A DNA stretch of 64,000 bases. Origin: CAWJAP01 sp963834365. GTDB taxonomy: Bacteria > Acidobacteriota > Vicinamibacteria > Vicinamibacterales > Vicinamibacteraceae. A model generated the notes under the pieces. It was given only the letters and a program-made list of their open reading frames with translations. It was not told the DNA's origin and ran no database searches. The position numbers were made by a program, and so were the translations under genes. This document shows, one piece after another, positions 1 through 8,259 of this stretch. The stretch covers positions 62,001-126,000 of the forward strand of contig CAWIBS010000039.1 of the NCBI GenBank assembly GCA_963834365.1, in the 5' to 3' direction. Position 1 is the first letter of the stretch, and every line of letters starts with the position of its first letter.

Positions 1-183
1 TCCGCGGCCGCGGCGGAGCCAGCGCCACATCTCGCCGAACATGGCCGCGTCCGCGATGAAGCGTGACCCGTTGTCACTTCTTGGTCTGTGAGAGGGAGGC
101 GGGAGGGCCGAACGGTCTTCCCACTAATAGTATCCAACCAAGCCGCTCGCCGTTCAAGACTGTTTCTTTCACGCCGGGCCCGC

Positions 184-189
184 TATCAT
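184..189 (+). promoter_or_regulatory. putative -10 box of the DUF6178-like gene
   Basis: A TATCAT hexamer preceded by GC lies 10 nt before the ATG at 199. A transcript starting at the usual distance would have almost no 5' leader. No convincing -35 box is visible 16-18 nt upstream. The same GC-TATxxT arrangement close to a start codon recurs at 31719 and 46148. Confidence 0.35.
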
Positions 190-198
190 CGGCGGCCC

Positions 199-1527
199 AT
201 GTCAGAAGAGCTCGACCTGAAGCGATCCGCGGATCTGCTCGTCTCGGCGACGCCCGAGCAGGTGACGGCCATCTTCGACGTCGATCTGTGGCGCGGCGCC
301 GCGCCCGGCCTCGACGAACGGTTCGATGCGGCGCGCTTTGCGGAGTGGATCGAAATCCTGATCGACGCGGGAGAGGACGTCGCCGCGCGGATCGCGGCCG
401 GCCTCGACGAGTCCCTGGTCGTCGCGGGATTGTCACAGCACATCCGCGTGTTCGACCGCGGCGTGTTCGAGCCGACGGCGGCGTCCGACGATGAGCCGAT
501 GGAGCACGAGATCGCAGCGTCCGCCGAGCTGACGTGCGACGTCGGCGGCTACGTGGTGCACGCGCGGCGCAGCGAGGCGTGGGAGGCCATTGTGACGCTC
601 CTCGTCGCGCTCGAGTCCGATCATGCCCCCTGCTTTCATGCCGTGATGGCCGGCTGCCGGCGGCTGTCCAACTCGACGGCCGAGATCGACGGGTGCGACG
701 ATCTGTTGACGGCGCCCGATCAACTGGTCCACGACGTCGCCGTCGGGCGCGAGCAGCGCCGAACGCAGCAAGGCTTCAGCACGCCCGCGGCCGCGCGTGC
801 CTTCCTCGAAATGGCGCGACAGCATCGCCGCCGTGCGTCGGCGGGAACGTCGGCCTCCACGTCCTCGACGCATCCGATCGTGGTCGCCTACTTTCGCGCG
901 ATCGACGGCGCGGGGACAGCAGCCACGTCCAGCGATCCGCAGGTCAGACGCAGTCAGGAGCTGGCGTTTCTCGCGAATACATTGATCGCCGGATGCGGCA
1001 TCCAATCGCGTGCGTTCACGCCGCAAGAGGCCCGCGACGCGGCCGTCAGCGTGTGCCATCTGGGGATCGAGCACTGGCCGACGCGCGACACGAAAGTGGA
1101 AGCGGGGAGCGCGCTCACCACGGGCGAGCACGTGCTGCTGGGCTACGACCTGATCGCGGCGTTCGAGATCGGATGGAGCGTACTGTACGAGCATGTGTGT
1201 CTGTCCGTCACCGATGATCTGATCGCATGGGCGACAGCCGCGGAGCTCCCCACGCTCCGGCGCGAGCTGCTGGAGCAGCGTCAGGCGGGCACGCCGTGGC
1301 GCGCACGTGACGCGCTGGACGAGCTCGCCGTGCTCGACATGCCGGCCTGGATCAGCCTGCTCGGCCTGATCGACGAATGTCCGGTGATGCCGGCCGCCCT
1401 GACGGCGATCCTCGACGGAAAGACCGCCGCGGTCAGCGCGACCGGGTTCGAGTTCATCTCGACGCGTGGTCAGCTCGACACGATCCGCGCGTTCATGACA
1501 CGGCTTCCGGATATCTTGCGCGTCTGA
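199..1527 (+). CDS. DUF6178-like protein of unknown function
   Basis: A 442-residue protein. The N-terminal half (residues about 10-100) carries the pattern of DUF6178 proteins: a segment about the values of a Trp-containing 'DLW' helix followed by alternating acidic helices (TPEQVTAIFDVDLW, then FAEWIEILIDAGEDVAAR). No signal peptide, membrane segment or catalytic motif is apparent, so it is probably cytoplasmic and largely helical. I chose the ATG at 199 because it follows a TATCAT box and because translation upstream of it (from an alternative start at 88) is low-complexity and arginine-rich. The gene stands alone; the next gene on this strand begins 268 nt later. No function can be assigned from context. 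Family assignment is from remembered sequence style, not a search. Confidence 0.6.
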   Translation: MSEELDLKRSADLLVSATPEQVTAIFDVDLWRGAAPGLDERFDAARFAEWIEILIDAGEDVAARIAAGLDESLVVAGLSQHIRVFDRGVFEPTAASDDEPMEHEIAASAELTCDVGGYVVHARRSEAWEAIVTLLVALESDHAPCFHAVMAGCRRLSNSTAEIDGCDDLLTAPDQLVHDVAVGREQRRTQQGFSTPAAARAFLEMARQHRRRASAGTSASTSSTHPIVVAYFRAIDGAGTAATSSDPQVRRSQELAFLANTLIAGCGIQSRAFTPQEARDAAVSVCHLGIEHWPTRDTKVEAGSALTTGEHVLLGYDLIAAFEIGWSVLYEHVCLSVTDDLIAWATAAELPTLRRELLEQRQAGTPWRARDALDELAVLDMPAWISLLGLIDECPVMPAALTAILDGKTAAVSATGFEFISTRGQLDTIRAFMTRLPDILRV

Positions 1528-1795
1528 GCGGCACGTCGCTGCGAGACCGCTACGGCAATTTCGTGTCCGGCGCGTGCGAGCTGCCTGCCCAGAAGACACC
1601 GTTCGCGCCCCAAGACATCGGTCGCTCGACCGCGATGGGGACGCCGTTCGTCACCTCGACCCGGCATGACAGGCCGTGTTCCCGGCCCTACAGCGAAGGG
1701 ACACGCGGTGGCGCCGGCTGGCAAGGCAAGGCGCGAAATCCTGTTGCGGAGTGCCAGCCCGCCCCTTAGGCTGGGGCCCGCGCGGGAGCTCACCA

Positions 1796-3222
1796 ATGAC
1801 GCAGCGGGACACGGGCTTTCTGGCGGGTGTGATCGAGGGTTTCTACGGCCAGCCCTGGACCGGGCCGAGCGCCTCGAGTTGTTCGACTGGATGGCGGCGT
1901 GGGGCCTCGACACCTATGTCTACGCGGCCAAGGACGACCTGAAGCATCGCGCGTGCTGGCGCGAGCCGTACGCGCCGTCGGAAGCCCGGGCGATCGCCGT
2001 GACTGATTGACGCCTGCCGACGCCGCGGCATCCGCTTCGTCTACGGGATCGGCCCGGGGCTCGACATCCGGTACAGCCGACGACGCCGAGCTGACACGCC
2101 TCACCGCGCGCTTCGAGCAGATGCTCGCGCTCGGCTGCGATGACTTCGCGCTGCTCTTCGACGACATCCCGGACGTCCTGGACGCGGCCGATCTCGGCGC
2201 GCTGGGGTTCGCTGGCGATCGGCGCAGTGCCACGTCGCCAACGACGTCGTTCGCGTGGACCCGGGAGCGCCGGCCCGGAGCGCGCTTGATTTTCTGCCCG
2301 ACGCCGTACTGCGGCCGAATGGCCGCGGCCGGGCTCGGCGGCGACGGACTACCTGGCCACCGTCGGCCGCGAGCTGTCGCCCGGCGATCGACGTGTTCTG
2401 GACCGGCCCCGACATCGTATCGCGCGAGATCACGGTCACGCACGTGCAGGACGTGCAGGCGCAGCTCCGGCGGAAGCCGATCATCTGGGACAACCTGCAC
2501 GCCAACGACTACGACGGCCGGCGCTTCTATTGCGGCCCGTACTCGGGCCGCCCGCCGGAACTGCGAACGGCGATCGGCGGGCTGCTCAGCAACCCGAACA
2601 CCGAGTTTCCGCTCGAACTACGTGGCGCTCCGCACGCTCGCCGCGTTTCTGCGCTGCGACGAAGTCTGGGATGCGCGGCAGGCCTACCTCGCGGCGGTGC
2701 GCGAGAGTGGCACTCCCGGTTCGCACGTCACGGGCCCGCCGATCGACGCTCGACGACCTCGTGCTGTTCGGCGATTGCTACTACCTGCCCTACGAGGAGG
2801 GGCCCGAAGCGGAGGCGCTCTATCGCGCTCGCGCGCAGGTCTGCTCGCCCGAGCCGCCGGCGGAGTGGGGCGACGACGCCGCCGAGTTCCGGCGTCGCGC
2901 CGCACGGCTGCGCGACGTCTGCGTCCGGCTCAGCGAGCTTCGCGAGCGGCCGTTGTTCCACGCGCTGTGCCGCCGCGTCTGGGATCTGCGCGAGGAGCTG
3001 GACCTGCTGCTGCGATACGTGGCGGCCCTGTCGGTTCCCGCCGGCGGGGACGCGCCGTTCCAATCGGACTTCCACAGGCCGGGCACGTATCGCGGCGGGC
3101 TGGTGGCCCGGCTGCAGCGGCTGCTGGTGCAGCATCCTGACGGCACGTTCGGCCCGGCAGGCGAGCCAGGTGCGAGGCCGTCTCACGACGGCGACCATGC
3201 ACGGCGAGCGCTTGCGCAATGA
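1796..3222 (+). pseudogene. GH84 O-GlcNAcase of the animal (OGA) type, multiply frameshifted
   Basis: The enzyme would hydrolyse beta-linked GlcNAc by the substrate-assisted mechanism of family GH84. Reading across frames gives, in order: GVIEGFYGQPW at the N terminus, KDDLKHRACWREPY, FALLFDDIPD with the catalytic Asp-Asp pair (codons 2160-2165), FCPTPYCGRM, IDVFWTGPDIVS, WDNLHANDYDGRR, and SNPNTEFP. A helical stalk-like region follows (LDDLVLFGDCYYLPYEEGP, then RGGLVARLQRLL). WDNxHANDYD and the stalk are typical of animal OGA; characterised gut bacterial GH84 enzymes have a different sequence here. The start has a GGGAG ribosome site 7 nt upstream. The frame changes roughly every 100-200 nt, yet the motifs between breaks are intact, so this is either very recent decay or indel error. 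The stop overlaps the next gene's start as ATGA. Confidence 0.8.
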
Positions 3223-3860
3223 GCGAATGCGTCATCCGCCTTGCGAGTCCCGGCGATCGAGTCGCGCCGCCTATCACGTCTGTCTCAAGACGGGCGACCA
3301 CGGGCCGCGACGGCGCAGGCGCTCTACCAGGACGACCCGGACGCGCTCGGCCGCATCTTCGTGGGCCCTTATCTGGCGTTCGAGCCCGAGCTCAGTCTCG
3401 ATCCTCGAGGACGAAGCCGGCGTCTGCGGCTATGCGCTGGGAGCGATCGATTCACGCGCCTTCTATGCACGCTACGAGCGCGGAGTGGCGGCCGCTGCTC
3501 TGCGCCCGATTTCCGGAGCCCGACGGGCGACCGTGCGACGTGGACGCCGCTGCAGCACGTCTACCACGCGTATCATCATCCCGACTATCTTCTGCCCCGA
3601 GCCGTACGACCGCTATCCGTCACACCTGCACATCGACCTGCTGCCACGCGCGCAGCGGCCGCGGCTGCGGACGCCGCATGATGGAGCACGTCCTGCGAGG
3701 CGCTCCGCGCGGCGTGGCTCGCCGGGCGTGCACCTGGGCATGAGCGCGCACAACACGCGCGGCCTACGGTTTCTACCAGCGACTGGGCTTTCGCGAGCTG
3801 ATTCGCACCGGGTCGGGCCAGGACGCGTCCGTCTACCTGAGCGTCAGCCTGCGCGAGTGA
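3219..3860 (+). pseudogene. GNAT-fold protein matching the C-terminal pseudo-HAT domain of animal OGA, frameshifted
   Basis: About 213 residues when frames are joined. Recognisable blocks are MSECVIRLASPGD, YHVCLKTGDHG, LYQDDPDALGRIFVGPYL, then LILEDEAGVCGYALGAID, ending in FYQRLGFRELIRTG, a typical last strand-helix of GNAT folds. The block around VLEDExGxCGYALGxxD is the one found in the C-terminal domain of animal O-GlcNAcase, a GNAT fold with no established acetyltransferase activity. The ATG overlaps the GH84 stop codon, so the two products are likely made in equal amounts and may form one complex. There are at least three frame changes. It could instead be an active GlcN or protein acetyltransferase; the sequence cannot decide. 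Confidence 0.7.
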
Positions 3861-3870
3861 AGCCAGCCCT

Positions 3871-3908
3871 TCGTCCTTGTGCCTTGTGCCTTGGGCCTCG
3901 TGCCTTGA
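3871..3908. repeat. intergenic tandem heptamer array (unit GCCTTGT)
   Basis: Five consecutive 7-nt units, GCCTTGT, GCCTTGT, GCCTTGG, GCCTCGT, GCCTTGA, begin 10 nt after the GNAT stop codon and end 32 nt before the aminotransferase ATG. It is one of several locus-specific short-unit arrays in this window. Confidence 0.75.
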
Positions 3909-3940
3909 CAAGTCTTATCACGCGCCAGCCTGAGCCCACC

Positions 3941-5228
3941 ATGTCCGACGCACTCGCCCTTTTCGGAGGCACGCCAGTCCGCACGCGGCCCTTCCCGGAT
4001 TGGCCCGTTTTCGGCGAGGCCGAGCAGATGCGGCTCCTCGCGGACGCTGCACAGCGGCGCGTGGGGCCGCCTTCACGGGCAGGAGGTCGCCGAGTTCGAG
4101 CGCCGTTTCGCCGCGGCATGCACGGCTGCGCGCACGGCATCGCGGTGGCCAACGGCACCGTCGCGCTCCGGATCGCGCTCCTCGCCGCGGGCATTGCCGC
4201 CGAGGACGAAGTCGATCGTGCCGCCCTACACGTTCGTCGCCACGGCGACCGCCGTGGTCGAGGCGAACGCGATCCCGGTGTTCGCCGACGTCGACGCGGA
4301 CACGTTCAATCTCGATCCGCTGCGCGGTTGAAGCAGCGGTCACCGCCGCGCACGCGGGCCATCATCCCGGTGCACTTCGCTGGTCAGCCCGCGGACATGG
4401 ACGCGATCATGGACGTGGCCGCCGCACACGGCCTGATTGTGATCGAAGACGCCGCACACGCACATGGCGCCGGGCACCGCAGAGGACCGGCAGGATCGCA
4501 TCGGCCACCTGGCGACGTTTTCGTTCCAGTCGAGCAAGAACCTGACCGCTGGAGAAGGCGGCATCATCACGACGAACGACGACGCGCTCGCCGAGAGCGT
4601 GCCGGTCGATCCAGAACTGCGGGCGCGTGCCGGACGGCGGTCTGGTACGAGCACCATGTGATTGCCGGCAACTACCGCCTGGGCGAGTTCCAGGGCGCGG
4701 TACTGAATGGTCAGCTCGATCGGCTCGAGGCGCAGACCGCGCGCGCGAGCGGAACGGGCGGAGGCTGGCGGCGCGGCTCGCGGCGCTGCCGGGCCTGCAC
4801 CCCCAGGCGCGCCCCGCGCAGTGCACGCGGCACAGCTACCACCTGTTCATGCTGCGCCTGGACGCGGCATCCTTTGGCGTGCCGCGCGCGGCCGTCCTCG
4901 AGGCGCTGCAGGCCGAGGGCATCCCCTGCTCGGCGGGCTATGGCTACTCGCTGCCTCGCCAGCCGATCTTCCGCAACAAGGCGTTCGGGCCGTATCCTGC
5001 CCGCCGCCGGCCGCGAGCTGCGACTACGACGCCGTGCGTGCCCGAACAGCGACCTGCTCTGCGCCGAGCAGGCGATCTGGCTCGAGCACCGGCTCCTGCT
5101 CGGGCCGCCCGAGGATGCGGACGACATCGCCCGCGCTTTCGAGAAGGTGCATACGCACCGCGACTCGCTCCGGACGCGCGGTGGCGACCCAGGGGGAGGC
5201 CAGGTGGAGCGGGCGACCCGACTGCTGA
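3941..5228 (+). pseudogene. DegT/DnrJ/EryC1/StrS-family PLP aminotransferase, multiply frameshifted
   Basis: The family transfers amino groups to keto-sugars, or acts on related nucleotide-sugar and cyclitol substrates. Joined frames show MSDALALFGGTPVRTRPFPDWP at the N terminus, HGIAVANGTVALRIALLAAGI, IPVFADVDADTFNLDP, IIPVHFAGQPADMDAI, the PLP-pocket Asp-bearing segment VIEDAAHAHG, and SFQSSKNLTAGEGG with the PLP-binding lysine. These are followed by NYRLGEFQGAVL and a C-terminal domain ending near AFEKVHTH. The length is normal for the family, about 420 residues. There are at least five frame changes. Its position between an O-GlcNAcase/GNAT pair and a sugar permease suggests it works on an amino sugar released or imported by this operon, but the actual substrate is unknown. 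The 3' end is uncertain and overlaps the start of the next gene. Confidence 0.72.
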
Positions 5229-6435
5229 GCACGCACGTTCTCCCGAGGCTGACAGCGCTCGGCCAGAACACCTATATGTCGGCGATCCGGGCCGGCATGG
5301 TGTCGGTCGTGCCGCTGACGATCGTCGGCGGCCTGTTCACCATCGTCGCCTACCTGCCCCTGGCCGGTTGGGACCAGCGGATCGCACCGTACCGGCCGAT
5401 GCTGCAGGCCCCGGTGACCGCCACGTTCGGCCTGCTCGCGCTCGTCGCCTGCTTCGCGATCGCCTACGACCTGGCCAAGCGGCTCGGCCAGGAGGCCATC
5501 GTCAGCGCGACGTCGCGACGGTCGTGTTCCTGCTGATTCAGATCGATCCGGAGAACCAGACGCTGCTCATGGCCAGGCCTTGGATCGCACGGGCTGTTCA
5601 CGGCGATCATCGTGGCGTTGATCGCGGTGCGCGTCCAGAAGGTCTTCGCCGACGCCAACCTCGTGATCAGGATGCCGGCCGGCGTGCCGGACATCGTGCA
5701 CCAGTCGTTCCTGTCGCTCGTCCCGTTCTGCGTCCTCGTCGTCGTCTTCTGGTTGATCCGCTTCGTGCTCGGAGTCGACATCAACCACGTCGTGCAGGCC
5801 GCCTTCGCACCGCTGGTGTTCGCCCTGAACACGCTGCCGGGCATCCTGGTGTACGCCTTCCTCGTCGCCGTGCTCTGGTCCGTGGGGATCAACGGCGACA
5901 ACGCCGTGGACGCCGATCGTCGCGCCGATCTTCCTGCAGTACCTCGCGGCGAACGTGGCCGCCATGGCCGACGGGCGGCCCCTCCCGTACGTGACGGCCA
6001 ACGGCTTCTTCACGACGTTCGTCAACGTGGGCGGCACCGGGGCGACCATCGCGCTGGCGCTCCTCCTGTGCCGGTCGAAGGAGCCCGGCTTTCGGACAGG
6101 TCAGCCGCCTGTCGCTGCCGACACAGGTGTTCCAGATCAACGAGCCGATCTTCTTCGGCCTGCCGATGGTGCTGAATCCGATCTTCATGGTCCCGTACGT
6201 CCTGAACGCGCTGATCCTGACGGCCGGCACCTACCTGCTCATGGACTGGAACGTGATCCAGCGTCCCTTCGTCAACGTGCCCTGGACCACGCCACCGATC
6301 ATCGGGCACTACCTCGTCACCGGCGGCGACTGGAAGGCCGCCGTCTGGGGTTGTGCGGCCATCGTCATCGCGATGTGCGTGTACTTGCCGTTCGCGAAGG
6401 CGGCCGAACAGCAGCAGAGCCGGAGAACTTCATGA
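5204..6435 (+). pseudogene. PTS EIIC permease of the lactose/cellobiose/chitobiose type, frameshifted
   Basis: The membrane channel component of a phosphotransferase sugar uptake system. The GTG start is well placed behind a GGGGGAGG ribosome site (5192-5199). Joined frames give LSTHVLPRLTALGQNTYMSAIRAGM, a run of hydrophobic segments, NTLPGILVYAFLVAVLWSVGINGDN, NGFFTTFVNVGGTGATIALALLL, and QVFQINEPIFFGLPMVLNPIFMVPY. The last is the NEPIxFGLP sugar-binding loop diagnostic of this EIIC family. It ends with two further membrane segments. At least four indels break the frame. No EIIA, EIIB, HPr or EI gene is visible in the window, so phosphoryl donors would have to be encoded elsewhere, or the protein now works as a plain permease. 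Confidence 0.75.
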
Positions 6436-6738
6436 ACTTCTTCGACCTGATTTCGTTCGGTGATTGGCGCAATGTTCATGCGGTGGAATCGGCAGTGCGC
6501 CCACCGCGTGCGCCCACCAGCGGTCCCTCCTCCGTCAGTGAACAAGGGGCTGAAGCGCTGTTGAAGGAGGCCTCTGGCGCGGGTTCGAGTCCCCAGCGGG
6601 AACCGAGAGCCTGTAGACGTTCGAACGACGCCGCATCGTGCGTGCGGCGTGATTTGTCGCTTCACAGACGTCAATGCGTCCTGCTGGCGCCCGCCGATGG
6701 CCGCCTGGGATTACACTCGGGGGCACTCAGGAGGGGCT
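6436..6738. other. intergenic region, 303 nt, no supported gene
   Basis: No convincing coding sequence. An ATG at 6432 overlaps the EIIC stop as ATGA and opens MNFFDLISFGDWRNVHAVES, but the frame then becomes low-complexity. A short stretch near 6588 (GGTTCGAGTCC) imitates a tRNA T-arm, but its stem does not pair. The last 15 nt hold the ribosome site of the next gene. Confidence 0.5.
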
Positions 6739-7119
6739 GTGACGGATTCGGATGTTCGCGCACGCATCGAGGCGCTCGAGACGCAGGTACAGGAGCTCAA
6801 GTCCGTCCAGGACTTGCTGATGCGCCTGGTGGCCACGACCAGGCCGTTGGCGAGCATGCTCGAGTTCTACGGCGGCACGGAGGCTACCGAGCGTGCGCTC
6901 TACGGCCTGCTCGACGAGTTGGCAGCGAACGCCCGCGGTCCAAAGCCCCGCCAGCCGACGTTTTCGTACTTCCAGATGCGACTGGCGGAGATCCTGCCAG
7001 CCCTGCGCGGCGACAGGGCGTTCATCCAGACGCTGATCGACACGCTGAAAGTGGATCGGCCCGCCTACCGCGACCTGCACGCGTACATGGTCAGCCACGG
7101 ATGGCCGAAGTGGGACTGA
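6739..7119 (+). CDS. small uncharacterised protein with N-terminal coiled coil
   Basis: 126 residues starting at GTG 6739, chosen because AGGAGGGG lies 4-9 nt upstream (6729-6736) and because the upstream extension is not protein-like. Residues about 5-30 (VRARIEALETQVQELKSVQDLL) form a heptad-like amphipathic helix. The rest is helical and ends PAYRDLHAYMVSHGWPKWD, which looks like a conserved tail. No cysteine pairs, membrane segment or known catalytic motif. I do not recognise the family. It is free of frameshifts although it directly follows the broken PTS operon. Confidence 0.6.
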   Translation: MTDSDVRARIEALETQVQELKSVQDLLMRLVATTRPLASMLEFYGGTEATERALYGLLDELAANARGPKPRQPTFSYFQMRLAEILPALRGDRAFIQTLIDTLKVDRPAYRDLHAYMVSHGWPKWD

Positions 7120-7534
7120 CAATCAACACGCGGGTTTCGGGATGTGGTCCCTTCTCCGCGAGTTCCGCAGTACGTCACGACAATGCCGCGTCGTCTGGTC
7201 CACCGGCGATCGTGGTGGTCGCCAATCTGCTGGGCGCCGCCGTCCCGGCCTCGGCCCAACGACTCCCGACGGTCCTCGCCTCCGTTGAGCGCGGGTCGCG
7301 TGTCCACGACGCTCGCGAGCGAGTGATCCGCGCCTTCCCTACAAGACGCGCTCAGGGTTTCGTGCGCACACCCCGGAACCAGGCCGCCCAGGGAACTTGA
7401 TGGCTTGGACAACGCTCCGACCAGCAGGAGTAGGACGGCGGCGCAAGGCGGCTGATTGGCCCGACGCCAGCCGTCCGCATGTAGCGTGCGATCGCCGCCG
7501 ACCCAGGACAATCCCCCGATCGCGTAGGTTCGTG
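7120..7534. other. intergenic region with a possible remnant of a secreted-protein gene
   Basis: No intact gene. Between 7208 and 7400 one frame reads IVVVANLLGAAVPASAQRL followed by PTVLASVERGSRVHDARERV. The first part looks like the hydrophobic core and Ala-x-Ala cleavage site of a signal peptide, the second like a helical mature start. An ATG at 7183 lies in a different frame. This could be the broken 5' end of a lost exported protein; there is no independent support. Confidence 0.25.
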
Positions 7535-8179
7535 TTATCGGACGATGCGGTCGCGGAGGGCCTTGGCGACCGCTTCGGACTTGGAGTGGACCTGCAGCTT
7601 GGCGTAGATGTGCTTCATATGGAACGCCACGGTGTGGACGCTGCACCCGAGCGCGGCGGCGGACGTCTTGTAGCTGTGACCCTCGGCGAGCATGCCGAGG
7701 AGCCGCACTTCGTGCGGCGTGAGGTGGTGCTCGGCGTGCGCCGGCGGCCGGACATCGCGAAACAACGCGATCACGCGGCTCGCAACCTCGGGTGACATCG
7801 GCGCTCCGCCGGTCATCACCTCCTGCAGACACTCCAACAGGCGCGCCGGCGGCGTCTTCTTGAGCAGGTAGCCGGAGGCGCCCGCGCACAGGGCTTCGAA
7901 GATGCGGTCATCATCCTCGTAGACCGTGAGCGCCACCAGATGCCGTGCGGGGCTGGCCTGCTTGAGCAACCGGATGCCCTCGAGGCCGCTCATGCCGGGC
8001 AGGCCCAGATCCATCAGCACGATGTCGGCCTGGTCCGCCGCCATGGCGGGCAGCGCCTCCTCCATCGATCCGAAACAGCTGCGACATCGATAGCCTGGCG
8101 TCTGGTCGATCAGGAAGCGGAGGCCTTCCCGGATCTCCTGCTGATCCTCGATGATCGTCACTCGGATGGGCTCGCGCAC
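7535..8179 (-). CDS. LuxR/NarL-family response regulator
   Basis: A DNA-binding two-component regulator of 214 residues. The receiver domain has the acidic pair in IRVTIIEDQQ, the phospho-acceptor Asp57 in IVLMDLGLPGMSG, and the conserved Thr and Lys positions in LVALTVYEDD and GYLLKKTPP. The C-terminal helix-turn-helix reads LTPHEVRLLGMLAEGHSYKTSAAALGCSVHTVAFHMKHIYAKL. I chose GTG 8179 because GAGGG lies 5 nt upstream and the receiver then starts at the family's usual position; an in-frame ATG at 8227 would add 16 residues. It lies directly downstream of two tandem HisKA_3 propeller kinases on the same strand and is the only partner-type regulator nearby, so it is the likely output of one or both. 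Confidence 0.9.
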   Translation of the reverse strand: MREPIRVTIIEDQQEIREGLRFLIDQTPGYRCRSCFGSMEEALPAMAADQADIVLMDLGLPGMSGLEGIRLLKQASPARHLVALTVYEDDDRIFEALCAGASGYLLKKTPPARLLECLQEVMTGGAPMSPEVASRVIALFRDVRPPAHAEHHLTPHEVRLLGMLAEGHSYKTSAAALGCSVHTVAFHMKHIYAKLQVHSKSEAVAKALRDRIVR

Positions 8180-8259
8180 GGGATCCCTCGCACGCCCGAG
8201 CTTAGCGCGTATGAGGCGACCAATCACCCACCTAATCGAGTAGCTTCTCGCGACCGGAC

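Noticed and set aside
1..60. Open minus-strand frame at the left edge (FIADAAMFGEMWRWLRR)
   Set aside because: Only 20 codons are visible; it could be the first codons of a gene lying left of the window, but the start and family cannot be judged.
2255..5536. A single 1093-residue open frame across the operon
   Set aside because: It is a patchwork of GH84, GNAT, aminotransferase and EIIC pieces with antisense-like stretches, arising because indels rarely create stops in this GC-rich DNA.
6580..6610. tRNA-like T-arm (GGTTCGAGTCC)
   Set aside because: Only three stem pairs form, and no acceptor, D or anticodon arm can be drawn around it.
6432..6738. ATG overlapping the EIIC stop, opening MNFFDLISFGDW
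   Set aside because: After about 20 residues the frame becomes compositionally random and there is no family resemblance.
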